NCBI GenBank assembly: GCA_947683425.1
Contig: CANTUQ010000043.1
Coordinates: 12,886,501-12,950,500 of the forward strand
Length of the DNA: 64,000 bases
Source: Excoecaria cochinchinensis
Taxonomy: Eukaryota > Streptophyta > Magnoliopsida > Malpighiales > Euphorbiaceae
Direction of reading: 5' to 3'
Below, in pieces: positions 45,547 through 57,315 of this stretch. Both the position numbers and the translations under genes were made by a program. The notes under the pieces were generated by a model. It saw only the letters and a list, made by a program, of their open reading frames with translations, was not told the DNA's origin and did no database searches. Every line of letters starts with the position of its first letter. Positions within the stretch are counted from its first letter, which is position 1.

Positions 45547-46014
45547 AGGTGGCAGGTTTGGTTCTGATCGAGTCGCGCTTCTGCAAGGTCGGCCACGTAG
45601 GAGTTAGAAGTTCTGTATTTTGTTCAGCTTCTGTATTTCAGCTTTTGTAATTCTGTAGTATTGTTTATGTAATTATTATGTTTCGTTCTTGAATTTTCTT
45701 TTGGGAATGTAATAGTTAGTATGTCCTTATGTTTAGTTATTCCTTTGTTTTATTATTTCACTTATGCTTCCATTGAATGGTCATTATGTATGCTTCTGTG
45801 TATGCTTTTGCTTAGTGTCTGTGTGTGCATAAGTGATTGCATGATCAGTCCGTGCCTGCAGGTAAGGTAAGTTTTTAATTAATCCGTATTTCTGTATGCA
45901 TGTTAAGTATGACTGTGTGCTTCCGCATTGTGCATGTGTATATCTGTATATGTGAGCGTCGTGTAGCGCGTCCGTCGGCGTCCTTCCAACGGGGACGGCG
46001 ATGGGGGTGTTACA

Positions 46015-47196
46015 GTTAGTTTCCCTTTTATTGTAACGGTCCGGCTTTTATACCCTCCCCGGAACGTATCCCGTCGGGAGATCCCTGCGTACAGAGATGC
46101 TGCCCCGAACCGATACTCACAGAACTTTACACCCCCCTTGTGCGATTTTGCCTTCCGTGGGATTCGAACCAAGGACCTGGGGATAAGTCCTTAAATTCTT
46201 AGAATCCCACTACCATTAGGCTACTAGCCTAATGGTAGTGGGATTCTAAGAATTTAAGGACTTATCCCCAGGTCCTTGGTTCGAATCCCACGGAAGGCAA
46301 AATCGCACAAGGGGGGTGTAAAGTTCTGTGAGTATCGGTTCGGGGCAACATCTCTGTACGCAGGGATCTCCCGACGGGATACGTTCCGGGGAGGGTATAA
46401 AAGCCGGACCGTTACAATAAAAGGCGCCTTTTATTGTAACGGTCCGGCTTTTATACCCTCCCCGGAACGTATCCCGTCGGGAGATCCCTGCGTACAGAGA
46501 TGCTGCCCCGAACCGATACTCACAGAACTTTACACCCCCCTTGTGCGATTTTGCCTTCCGTGGGATTCGAACCAAGGACCTGGGGATAAGTCCTTAAATT
46601 CTTAGCCTAATGGTAGTGGGATTCTAAGAATTAAAGGACTTATCCCCAGGTCCTTGGTTCGAATCCCACGAAAGGCAAAATCGCACAAGGGGGGTGTAAA
46701 GTTCTGTGAGTATCGGTTCGGGGCAGCATCTCTGTACGCAGGGATCTCCCGACGGGATGCATTCCGGGGAGGGTATAAAAGCCGGACCGTTACAATAAAA
46801 GGCGCCTTTTATTGTAACGACCGAGCCCGCACAGTACAGACTCGACTCCGATTACGCTCGGAGGAGGACGGAACAGACAGAGCTGCGGTGCGTTACTCAC
46901 AGAACTTTACACACCCCTTGTGCATTTTTGCCTTCCGTGGGATTCGAACCAAGGACCTGGGGATAAGTCCTTTAATTCTTAGAATCCCACTACCATTAGG
47001 CTATATAGCCTAATGGTAGTGGGATTCTAAGAATTAAAGGACTTATCCCCAGGTCCTTGGTTCGAATCCCACGGAAGGCAAAAATGCACAAGGGGTGTGT
47101 AAAGTTCTGTGAGTAACGCACCGCAGCTCTGTCTGTTCCGTCCTCCTCCGAGCGTAATCGGAGTCGAGTCTGTACTGTACGGGCTCGGTCGTTACA
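46015..47196. mobile_element. Palindromic SINE array, six units alternating - + - + - +
   Basis: Units: minus 46026-46223, plus 46225-46425, minus 46426-46602 (lacking ~22 bases of its head), plus 46603-46803, minus 46804-47003, plus 47006-47196. Each plus unit starts with a box-A-like TAGCCTAATGGTAGTGGG, has box B GGTTCGAATCC (46278-46288 in unit 2) and ends GTTACAATAAAAGGC; neighbours join head to head at TAGGCTA/TAGCCTA and tail to tail at GGCGCC. Units 1-4 share one body (GGGTATAAAAGCCGGACC end); units 5-6 share the head and tail but have a different body (GGGCTCGGTCGTTACA end). GTTACA occurs at both outer borders (46009-46014 and 47191-47196). Frames such as 46246-46575 and 46276-46605 are repeat translations. 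No functional tRNA is implied. Confidence 0.85.
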
Positions 47197-47197
47197 A

Positions 47198-48300
47198 CCT
47201 CTACCTTGGTCCCTACCACGGGCAGCCTGAGTAGCATTAGATCCAACGCCACTAGCCCCTCTCTGTGGACCCGAATCCTCACTCATCTGTGGACAACTAG
47301 CCAAATGATGCTTGGTGCTTCCACATCTAAAACACCCACCAGTGAGCCACCTACACTCATCCCGGTGAGCCTTACTGCAGTGTGAACAAATGGGTATAGC
47401 CTCAGATCTACCACCCCTGCCAGAACCAGACTCAGCTGCCGAACCCTGCCTTCTACCCCTCGTGGCTGAACCGGATGATGACTGATCTTGCGGATCCCTT
47501 GCTCTCTTACCCGAAGAAGAAGAAGAAGAACCACCCCGAGACTGATTCCTCCTCTGAGCTCGCTCTCTCAGCACCGACTCTGACCTTTCAGCCCTCATGG
47601 CAGCATCTGCATTCTGATAGTAGCTCACCCCTGGCGTGCTCATCAAGGAGATCAAAGCTACTCTTAAGGACTCATTTAACCCAGCCTCAAAATGCTTGCA
47701 TCGAAAATCATCTGTCATGATCCCTCGCGGAGCATATCTAGATAACCGATTAAGCTCTTTCTCATAATCCGAAACCGACAAAGCCCTCTGCTTCAAACTC
47801 AGAAACTGTGCCCATCTCGCATCTTTGTAGGTCTGAGTTACATACTTCTTCGTAAATTCTTCATCAAAGAATTCCCAAGTAACAGGATCGGGCATCTGAG
47901 GTTGCCTGCACACTAGCTCCCACCATTCATACGCCGACCCTTTAAGCAAGGCCACAGCACATTCTGCTTGCAGCTCCGGAGGACACCTAACTTCTCTCAA
48001 AGCCCTCTTCACCTTATCTAGCCACCTCTCCACTAACTCTGATTCATCCAACCCTTTTCCATAAAAGTCTTCAGCCCCAGCTTTTCTTAAATTCTCCATG
48101 GGAGGCCTGGGGGCAACAACTCTCTCCAAGACCCTCGCCATGTCCTGTGACAGCCTGAACATGGCTTTAAAAGGTATGGCAGCGGCCTCGGGCTGGACCC
48201 TAGCAGGTTGAGCCGACACTGTAACAGAAGGATCCCTAGCTTGAGGGTTCACACTTTTAGCGGACTCCTCAAGTGATCCACGAGCAGAATTAGAAGCCAT
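47198..48300 (-). pseudogene. Tekay-type gag, intact frame up to the insertion
   Basis: Starts at 48300 (MASNSARGSLEE), about 100 bases after the PBS, and runs 367 codons uninterrupted. The gag domain spans roughly residues 95-245 (AGAEDFYGKGLDESELVERW, WEFFDEEFTKKYV, DYEKELNRLSRYAPRG). A low-complexity Ser/Arg stretch follows (about 255-300), then HCSKAHRDEC and the CCHC knuckle CFRCGSTKHHLASC at about 322-335. It is cut at RDQGRG by the SINE array; translation would read on into SINE sequence until 46996. Gag forms the particle and binds RNA. This copy could in principle still make a truncated gag. Confidence 0.93.
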
Positions 48301-48398
48301 CTAAGCAAGCAAGGAAAACCGTATCAACCAACACAGCCCTAGACATAGACGTATCCATACACAGCACCACATGAACAACACCCAGAAACGCCTAAACC

Positions 48399-48412
48399 GG
48401 GCTCTGATACCA
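48399..48412 (-). other. Primer binding site, initiator tRNA-Met type
   Basis: Minus strand TGGTATCAGAGCCC, complementary to the 3' end of plant initiator tRNA-Met, five bases inside the 5' LTR border. Confidence 0.9.
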
Positions 48413-48417
48413 CAACT

Positions 48418-50972
48418 TGTAACACCCCCTACTCATACGTAGGCGATCCCATCCGACTAGGAGTGAGATGCCGTATGGGTAAAGGTGCCACCACGCAGAT
48501 ACAAAATATACATGCATTCATACACAAACATACTTACCTAAATACAGGGTAATTAAAAACCTTACAAAACCATTCATGGAAGAAGCTGATCATGCATTAA
48601 TATAACGGAAAACATTACATTACTATTTGATCAACCCAAAGGTACAACAGATAATTACATATCTAGAAATGTACTTATACATATGCGAATGCTTTTACAA
48701 AATTAACATAAGAGAGTTCTATACAAAAAGAATCATCAATATACAAAATTAAGCCCTACACTAAAACCCACCTGTGTTGGCTTGGCTGCGACGACTTTCC
48801 CAAGGCAAACTCCTTCCGCACCTGCATGGGTAAACACACAGTGCTAAGCGATAAACGCTTAGTGGGGAAACACATAAATCAAATGGACGGCCATTCACAA
48901 TGGTCGTCAAGCAAACACATACAGATGGCATAGTCAGAAATATGCATTAGATAAGAGTATGAACATATGAACATGTAGAGTCATACATTTGATATAACCT
49001 AACTGTCTTCATAATATCACATCAATAAACATATTCGGATAAAACATGCTCATAAGTATCAAAACAATTCCAAACAATAAAGCACCTGCTGACTCAAGGT
49101 AGTGGATAACGAGTGAACGGACAGTACTTTACGAGCCGATTACAGACAGTACCTTAGGGGTATGAATCGAAAACAAATTTACTTTATCATTTGCAAAACG
49201 TTTTTATTGAGGGACCTTAAATAAGATCCAAACACATTGGAGGGTTCGAGAGGAACCAAACGGGACCTGATCGGGGTCCAAACTGAATTAAGGCTGCAGC
49301 TATAAGACTCTATTAGGCATGCCTAACTATCCACTTAATTGACTCGCAGGCTAAAATACACAGTTAACGTCCATAGTTCAATTATAACAAGTAAAGAACT
49401 TACATACCTTGAATAATCCGTACATGCAAATATCATCCATCTTACTAGTATACAGCTCATATTAAGAGACAATGTGTGCAAAAAAAATCCATAATTTAAC
49501 AACCCTAAATCATGTGAAACAACTAAAATTTTATTGCAAAAACAGGGTAGGTCACAGTGGTAATCAGATTGGTTGCCATCGTGACATACCAAGGATCTTG
49601 GCAGAATGCAAGTCTGAGGTACCTCACGGTTGTAACCCATATGGTTGTCACCGTGACATACCCAGACCCCAAAACAGAATGCACTTTTGGGGTACCTCAC
49701 GGTGGTAACTCATTAGGTTGCCACCGTGACATACCCACTGCCTAAGTCAGAAGAAAAAGTCTGGACACCTCACGGTGGTAACCAGGTTGGTTGCCACCGT
49801 GACATATCCAAACTCACAGCAGAATGCATCTGGTGCGTGCCTCACGGTGGTAACCAGATTGGTTGCCACCGTGACCCATGCCCAGATGCGATACCCAAGA
49901 GCAATTTTCCAGATCATTCAAGCCAAAATCCCAAAACTCTCACTTCAACCAAAATATCCTCACTCCAATAATAATATTAAACCAATCAAACATCAATAAA
50001 TCATGCCATAAACAAATCCTACTCATGAATTCAAAGAACAATATCAATTTACATAATCAATCTCATCACTATTCATACCACAACTCCATAATCTCACATT
50101 TGGTTCAATAACTCACAATCAAGGTTTCATGAACAATAGAAATCAAAACCCATAACATAATAACCAATAAAAACATCAAGAACATCAAAAATTTCCAGAA
50201 TTTCATCCAAATTATAAATTGCAAACAATGCATAAAACACAAATTCCCAAACCTTGAAATCCTTAGCTCCAAATTAATGAGCTCCACTAGATCCAACCTT
50301 CTCTTTGCCCTTTGGCTCACGAGGAGGCTCAACTAAACATCAAACCACAAAAACACACAAACACAAAACTCTAACTTAGATCCAAGCCCAGAAAATATGA
50401 AGAAGAAAGATGAAGAAGAGGAAGAAGAAGATGGAAAATGCAGAAAACTTACTAATTAAATGCAAGGTGTGATCAATTCCCACTACCAAGAGCTTGAATC
50501 CAAGCTAGGGCAACTAAAGAGTGAAGAAGAGGAAGAAGAGCAATAGAGGGAGGAGAGGAACGGGAAAAGGGATAGGAAAATCTGATTTCCTATTTTCCTT
50601 TCCTCCTTTTACTTACCCTTACCCAAACCCTAGACACATGGCATCTCTCTAGTGGTGGAAATCAACCACTCACACCCTACAAACATACATCATGGACACA
50701 CAAAGAACACCCTACTAAAACACACCCTACCATGGTATGAGCAACCACACACACAAACACAACTCCAAGAACACACTCTACAAACATATGAGTAAGCACA
50801 CCCAAATGCAACCCAACTAATTCACACCCTAACACCACACATGCACCCACATGCTAACAAAACTCTTAAAACATACATTTCTACCCAAAATGCCCTTAAT
50901 ACATGTCAAAACTCACACAATGCACATGCACAAACATGGCTCATACTACTAGGGGGCAAACGGGGTGTGACA
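48418..50972 (-). mobile_element. 5' LTR of the Tekay-type element (2555 bp)
   Basis: On minus: TGTCACACCCCGTTTGCC to GGGGGTGTTACA, both termini intact. Same landmarks as the 3' LTR: hairpin cassette 49550-49877, palindrome 49314-49325, two-hairpin element 48831-48877. The cassette differs from that of the 3' LTR by scattered substitutions, including one that spoils a stem. The frames at 49335-50332 are by-products shared with the other LTR. Confidence 0.93.
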
Positions 50973-52112
50973 TGAAGTTCAAGATGTTTTGAGACATTGT
51001 CACTCTTTGGATGTAGGTGGCCACTTTAGCGTATCAAAAACAATATCTAAGGTAGTTCAATTTGGTTTTTGATGGCCTACATTATTCAAGGATGCTAGAA
51101 ATTTTGTGCTTACATGTGATAGGTGTTAAAGAATGAGTAATATTTCTAGGAAACATGAGATGCCTTTGAAAGGAATTCTTGAAGTTGAGCTTTTTGATGT
51201 TTAGGGCATTGATTTTATGGGTCGATTTCCTAGTTCTTTGGGTTATAAGTATATTTTGGTTATGGTCAATTATGTCTCAAAATGGGTTGAAGCAATACCT
51301 ACCATTACAAATGATGCAAAGGTTGTTAAGAAGATGCTTAAGAAAATAATTTTTCCAAGATTTGGCACTCCTAGAGCATTAATTAGTGATGGAGGTTTAC
51401 ATTTTTGTAATCAAGTGATAGAAGCTCTTTTCAAAAAATATGAGGTAACACACAAGGTTGCTACTCCCTAGCACCCACAAACAAGTGGTCAAGTTGCAGT
51501 GAGTAATAGAGAGATTAAATGGATTCTTGAGAAAATGGTGTCTTCTTCAAGGAAAGATTGGGCATTAAAGCTAGATGATGCTTTGTGGGCATATAGAACA
51601 GCTTTTAAAACTCCAATTGATCTTACACCTTATCAATTGATCTATGGGAAGTCTTTTCACTTGCCCATGGAACTTGAGCATAAGGCATGTTAGGCAACAA
51701 GATCTTTGAATTTTGATATGAAAAAGGCAGGTAGGAAAAGGCTGCTTCAACTTAATGAATTGGAAGAATTAAGGATGAATGCTTATGAAAATGAAAGGTT
51801 GTATAAGGATCGTACTAAATTATGGCATGATAAGCATTTAATGAAGAAGGAATTTCATGAGGGAGAACTTGTTTTACTTATAATTCCAGACCAAAATTGT
51901 TACCTGAAAAGTTGAAGTCACAATGGTCAGGCTCTTTCAAGGTTATCAAGGTACATCTTTATGGAGCAATTGAAATCATTAATGATGAGGGAGAAGTTTT
52001 TAAGGTTAATGACCATTGTCTCAAGCCTTATTTGATTGGTGAAGCATTTGACCAAGTGAGTTCCATCTCCCTATTTCCACCTTCATTTGAACAAGGTACC
52101 GTCAAACTATAG
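50973..52112 (+). pseudogene. Athila-type integrase
   Basis: Resumes after the Tekay-type element with the zinc finger (HCHSLDVGGHFSVSKT, then CDRC). The catalytic core has Asp in GIDFMGRFPSS, Asp in ISDGGLHFCN and Glu in SNREIKWILEKM (frames 51217-51471 and 51499-51693). The C-terminal part (MKKEFHEGELVLL, then SQWSGSFKVIKV and VNDHCLKPYL) is in the frames 51706-51915 and 51897-52112. Stops at 51082, 51127, 51202, 51469 and 51691 and one frameshift near 51900 break it. All DDE residues remain. No chromodomain follows, in contrast to the Tekay-type elements. Confidence 0.88.
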
Positions 52113-52330
52113 ACAATTCTATGTAGCAGGGTGTTTTTCCCGCATTTTCTATTTTTATTTTTGGTATATTACAGTTAATTATTTTATTTATGTTTTCCTT
52201 ATTATTTTTGATTTTCTTTGAGCCACATTGGAATATTAGTATAATTTATGTTATTAGTAGTTTTTATTTTACTAATAGTTATATTTTATATTTTATGCTA
52301 TTTTTGTAATTTTCTTTGGGGACATAGTCT
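52113..52330 (+). other. Short pol-LTR spacer of the Athila-like element
   Basis: T-rich, non-coding, ending CTTTGGGGACATAGTC ahead of the presumed 3' LTR. No env-like frame is present, although Athila elements often have one in a longer spacer. Confidence 0.5.
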
Positions 52331-52464
52331 GTCATGACTCGTAACAATTGTCATGAGTCGTGATAGAAGCAAGACGTTACGAGTCATCATATATGTGCCG
52401 ACTCATAATGGGGGTATATCAGGTGTCACGAGTCGTCAAGTTTGTGACGACTCGGGACAGAAGG
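52331..52464 (+). mobile_element. Start of the Athila-like 3' LTR (truncated) with hairpin motifs
   Basis: TGTCATGACTCGTAAC followed by CATGAGTCGTGA and GTCACGAGTCGTC motifs that match the start of the 5' LTR at 25800. It is interrupted at about 52465 by the end of a minus-strand LTR. Confidence 0.55.
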
Positions 52465-55400
52465 TGAACACCCTTATGACATTCTATACTATAAGTGCAA
52501 TAACTGAATGTTTCAGTTATGTTGTCAGTACTAGCGTCACAAAATGATGCAACAATAAACAGTTCAGTAAAAAATTTTCACATTCAAATATTAATAATAA
52601 TATAGCAGTCCATACATAGCACTGTCTAAAAATTTCGTACATAACATATCTATAAATCATACACCTTATAGTCCACTAGAATCGTATACATGCCATGCCT
52701 ATATTCTTATCCATGCATTTGCTCCAGTTGAGTGATCATCCATTGCAGTAGTACACATGCCATGCCTATACCTTTATCCTTGCTGTCGATTACTTTGTTC
52801 GGTCGTCACTACATCTTTGGCCACATCAAAATCTACTATAAACTGCGTGCAGTGACACTCTACGCCTTGAGCATTAAAATGCCCAGTGGTGGATGTATAT
52901 CCTAAATTTTCCATGACTTAATTAAATATATACATGCATGAGCACACATGTATTTTCTTCATTTAAACTATATGCCTTCATTTAATTTCTTATTAAATCT
53001 TTTACTTCAGTTATTTATCTTTATATCTCTTGGTATCATTTCCTTATCTAAACTTCAACATTCTCATTTCATTTATTAGTATCATTATTGTCTATACTGT
53101 AAATTTTACAAATTTTTACCCTTATGACCAATCCACTAATTTAATAATTAGTCAATCACTTTCTTTACAGTACTGATATTAGAGCTCTACTCATAATACA
53201 ATTGCACTATTTATCATACTTAATTTCATTCAGTTACATTTCGTATCATATTCCTAAATTATCAATACTATTATTAAAGTAATATTTAAAATACTTATAT
53301 TATTTATTTTACCTGGCAATTATATTTTAATTCTTTAATTTACTTTTCTATCATCAATTTACAGTTTAGTCCCTAAACTTTCATTAAATTACAGTATTAC
53401 CTTCAATTTTCACTTATTTACAATAATGCCACCAATTATTTTATTTACTTATTTAACCCATTATTTTTTTTATCTAAAATATTCACATTATACTATAATT
53501 ATTTTGCTTAATCAATATTTCCATAAATAATTTAATTAGTTATCAAATTGAAATTCTAATTCAATTTGAATTCTAATCCAATTAGAGTTCTAATCCAAAT
53601 AGACTTATAATCCATTTAGAGTTTTAATCTATTTAGAGTACTAATCCAAATAGACTTCAAATCCATTTAGAGTTTTAATCTATTTACATTAGGGTCCTTC
53701 AATTTCATTTAAATTACGATTTTACCTTTCTTGTTTACTTTAATTACAATTATGCCATTACTTATTTACTTTTCATACTAAATTCATTACCTATCATGTG
53801 AAATTACCATTTGGACCTAAATTTCCATTTTCTTACTAAATTACCCTTTTAACCCTTCAATTTTCATAAAATTACGATTTTTATCCTTAACTTTTTTCAT
53901 AATTATAATTATACCCTTATTTAAGCTTGTTCTCCCATTCAATTCATTTTTCTCATGCTTTACACAAATATTATTCAATAATTACATCTAAGTCCTTTAA
54001 CTTTCCATACTTTTGTAAAATTTCAATTAGGTCCTTGTACTGCCTTTACATTATGAATATGCCATTAATTACTCTTATCATTCACTTAAATTATCAATTA
54101 ACTTTCAAATTATAAATTAGTCCTTAAATTAACATTTGCACGTCAAATTACACTTTAGTTCCTGAACTCTACATTCTTTTACACAATTACAATTTTAACC
54201 TCATTTTTCAATCAAATTTCACTTATTAGCTTACTTTTACATATAATTACTGTTTTGCCCTATAAACTTTTATCAAATTAGAATATTGCCCGTCTTTTTA
54301 CTTTTATTTACATTTATGCCGTTAATTAATTAAACTTTCACATTATTCACTTCCTAACTTAAAATTTACCAATTAGTCCCATAATTAATGACTTCTTTGG
54401 TAAATTACGTATTAGTCCTTAAACTTATTATCTTCTTTCAATTTAGCCCCTTCTTTACACTTTTTCAATATATATCACAATTAATCTCATTTTAATCATT
54501 TTCTTCAAATTTGTCCCTAGTATCATCCAGTAGGAATCGCTAGACTGGATATGCGGGACTGGGCTCTATAGCCCAAACCTACCGAAGTGGCCAATTGGAG
54601 GCCATATTGCACTTCGGTAGTGTCAGAGTGACCACTTGGGGGCCAGATTACGCTCCGACGACAGTACACTTACACTATACATTACACTATAACACATATA
54701 AGTAGGTCGTCGTTAGTCTACAATTGCAAGTCGCTATGACTCGCTACCGCGGCATACAATGACGTCCCTATGGCTAGCCATCTATATCCTGGACTAGGTT
54801 TACTACCAGATCACTAAGGGCAATACATAATCATCATTCAATACAGTTTCCACTTACAATATAATATGAAATAAGTCCACAATATTAATCAGTACAGAAC
54901 AGTATCACTTTCAGTTCATTCTTTTTCCATCAGTTCCAATCCAATTCACTTAATATTCATTATAAACTTCATTCATACCATAAATTCACTTAAATGTATA
55001 CATTCTATCAGTTTCATTATAAATATAAGGCAATATCACACTTTTATATATACAATTTTTCTCCATTTATGACAAGTAAATTCAAATGTACTCATTTTTT
55101 TATTCTTTATTCATTTTATACCACTATACTTAATAAATAATCAAGTTATACACCTTTTGATTTAAGATTACCATTCGGCCACCTTAACATTTCCATCCCA
55201 AAAATTAATTTTCTCTCATTTATCTTTTAATTAGTTAGATTACATGTTAATTTACTTAGATATACCAACATTAGTTCATAAAATATTCCCATGAAACCTT
55301 AAGTATACTATTCGGCCAAAACTTCATTTACCCTTTAACTATATTTTTCTTTCCTTTAATCACTCAATCTGTTAGATCCCATGTCATATATCACAAATAT

Positions 55401-57095
55401 ACCACATATATGCATTATTTATCAAAGTATAACATAGTTTACCATAGGAATACCATTCAGCCTAGGTTTTATATTCACATTAACTTTACTTTTCTTTCCT
55501 TTAACCATTCCATTTGCTAAATATCATATTAAACATTATCTAAATATCATTTACATGCTTAAATCACCAAAGAAATTCAATATTGCCCTTAATGTTCAAT
55601 TCGGTCGAGGTGGAGTTTCATATTTAAAATGTTATTTTCCCATTTTAAACAGATACATAGTCATTTTTAACCTTTCCAATCATGTTTATAAGGTTTAGTT
55701 CAATTATACATGCATATTTCATATACCTTAGACTTAAACATAACCTTAAATAATGCATTCTTTCTTAATGGAAAATGAAGGATATTGTATCCACTAACCT
55801 CAGTTTCTTATTCTCCACGTCCTAAGCATGCTTTCCATGCCTTTGCTCATTGAAACTCCTTTCTCTCCATTAAAATCCTAAAGTGGCCAAATATATTCAT
55901 CAAGATCTACTCAAAATCTTGCTTTCTTTTTGCAATATAACCATATAAATATATTCTACATATCCTAAAATACCTATTGGAACCTTTAAATTAAATTATA
56001 GACTCCTAAATCACTTACCTCATATTTCGGGCATAACCTTTGTCACTAACTTTCTCCAACTTCTTTCACTTCATATGAGGTTTGGAGGCTATTATCATTG
56101 AAAAGAGAGGCTGGATTTTACTTAGGAACCTTTGATTTTATGGAATAGAAAATGGTGGAGAGAAACTATGGAGGTTATTTAGCCATGGAGAAAGGGTTTT
56201 CTGATTTTTAGGAATATATACATAGGTGTTATAATGGGTTGGGCTTGGTCCAATTAATTAGGCCAACCCAATTCTAAGCCCATTTAAGAAATTAGGCCCA
56301 ATTAGCAATCCAAAATAAATTCTCTCACTTCCCAAGCTTAATTTCTCCCAAAATCAGTTCCATAATTCTTAAAATATATAATTTAGCCTTCACATAATGT
56401 TTCAGTTTAATTGAAGACCGTTTCCCAGCCCAGTAATTTCTTACCAGTCCGATAACTCAATTTTCTATCTCACCGTAAAATTTATTTTTCATTATCATTT
56501 GATTCTCCATAATATTTCAAGCAAATCTATACTTTCAGCTATTTTTTCTGAGGTCCACAACTCCATTTAGAGTGTAGTCAAACCTTAGTCAAACTAATCA
56601 AATTAAAGTCAAACTGGTTCGATCGGTCCAGTTGAGCCGGTTCGGTTCACTAGTTAAACTGGTTTGGTTCACTTTTCATCCTTAACTTATTTTTTTGCCC
56701 TTAATAACTTATTTGACTCCAATTCCAACTCAATCAAGGTCCATTTTCGGTTCGATCCAATTATACTAATCTGATTCATCTATTTTTCGGTGTCACCCTA
56801 AAATTATTTTTTCAATACCAAACTGTTCTACACACTATTTAGAATCTATCTATGCCTTCAGATAAATTTTTAGAGGTAATTTACTATCTTTAAAGCCTCG
56901 ATCAAATTTTGGTAAAACCTAATTACTATTTGAATCGAACCAAAGGCTTTTCTTAAGTTTGACTTTTGGAGACCTATTTGACCTCACTTTTACTCTAAAT
57001 TATACCATCAGACTCCTTATAACTTGTACTTTCCAATTGTCCAATAAAATAATTTTAACTTCCGGGTTCCCGGGAGGTCACCCATGGGCTTCCCT
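52465..57095 (-). mobile_element. Long minus-strand LTR related to 26693-31465
   Basis: Reverse-complement matches to the 4.8-kb solo LTR occur in the same order. Examples are the CCACTGGGCATTTTAATGC segment (52880), GGCTAGCCAT with the Pro/Gly-type spacers (54770), and CCAATAAAATAATTTT with CCGGGAGGTCACCC (57040). The left border TGAACACCCTTATG at 52465 may be a decayed TGTAACACCC terminus. On the right it is cut at 57095 by another LTR, about 170 bp short of its expected start. No coding frames over 62 codons, and no PBS or polypurine tract within, so it is a solo LTR or LTR fragment. Confidence 0.75.
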
Positions 57096-57131
57096 TGTAA
57101 CACCCCGTTTCCCACCTTAGTAGTTTGAGCA

Positions 57132-57154
57132 TATGTGTGTGTGTGTGTGTGTGG
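57132..57154. repeat. (TG)n microsatellite
   Basis: A GTGTGTGTGT run in the first 60 bases of the LTR, absent from the related LTR starts at 38594 and 50972. Confidence 0.85.
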
Positions 57155-57286
57155 GTGTCATTGCATGATTTATTAGTTTTATGGGTATAATTGTATGTTA
57201 TATTTTAATTGTGTGGTGTGTTTGTGTTGTTAAGAGAATAAGAAGTATTAAAAGGGGAATTTGCCAAATTCACCACAACCTTATGA

Positions 57287-57315
57287 CACTACAAGAAATT
57301 TGACTTTTTGTGACG
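57287..57315 (+). repeat. CACTA terminal inverted repeat, left
   Basis: CACTACAAGAAATTTGACTT plus TTTTGTGACG; pairs with 62599-62627. Confidence 0.95.

Larger units (their letters stand above)
42099..46014 (+). mobile_element. Solo LTR (3916 bp), TSD ACCTC with partner copy beyond the SINE array
   Basis: Begins TGTCACACCCCAAAATGGCC and ends GATGGGGGTGTTACA. ACCTC precedes it (42094-42098), but its partner lies at 47197-47201, after the SINE array, so LTR and array sit together between the two target copies. Landmarks: CT-rich leader 42415-42590, nine-unit hairpin cassette 43197-43390, palindrome TAGGCATGCCTA 44436-44447 followed by the GATCAGGTCC segment, GAGTCAGCAGGTG at 44671, two-hairpin element 45504-45546. 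Related over its 3' half to the LTRs of the surrounding Tekay-type element and to the LTR at 57096. The frames inside are fortuitous. Confidence 0.88.
36057..50972 (-). mobile_element. Tekay/Del-type (chromodomain) Ty3 retrotransposon, near complete, with internal insertions
   Basis: On the minus strand: 5' LTR 50972-48418, PBS for initiator tRNA-Met, gag from 48300, protease, RT, RNase H, integrase with chromodomain, polypurine tract and 3' LTR 38594-36057. The target duplication is TAAAG (36052-36056) against TGAAG (50973-50977), one difference. The two LTRs look closely related: I count about seven substitutions in the first ~185 bp of the + reading. So it is the youngest of the full elements here, yet it carries three amber stops, an RT active-site change and two insertions (42099-46014 and 46015-47196). 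Confidence 0.92.
25800..52464 (+). mobile_element. Athila-like Ty3 retrotransposon, interrupted
   Basis: Ordered parts on +: 5' LTR (25800-31749 including a nested solo LTR), PBS TGGCGCC, gag, protease, RT, RNase H, a 14.9-kb minus-strand insertion, integrase, and the beginning of a 3' LTR. The gag (IIQMVQNNQFGGL), protease region and absence of a chromodomain fit the Athila clade; no env-like frame is visible between integrase and the 3' LTR. LTR ends are estimated: both copies begin near TGTCATGACTCG (25800 and 52331). Frameshifts and stops occur throughout, so it is inactive. Confidence 0.75.

Noticed and set aside
46225..46300. tRNA gene suggested by box A and GGTTCGAATCC box B
   Set aside because: The segment does not close into a cloverleaf with an acceptor stem, recurs six times in alternating orientation and continues into a SINE body and A-rich tail. 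It is a tRNA-derived SINE head.
46246..46605. Two near-identical 109-codon proteins on opposite strands
   Set aside because: They are the two arms of the palindromic SINE array read in the same phase.
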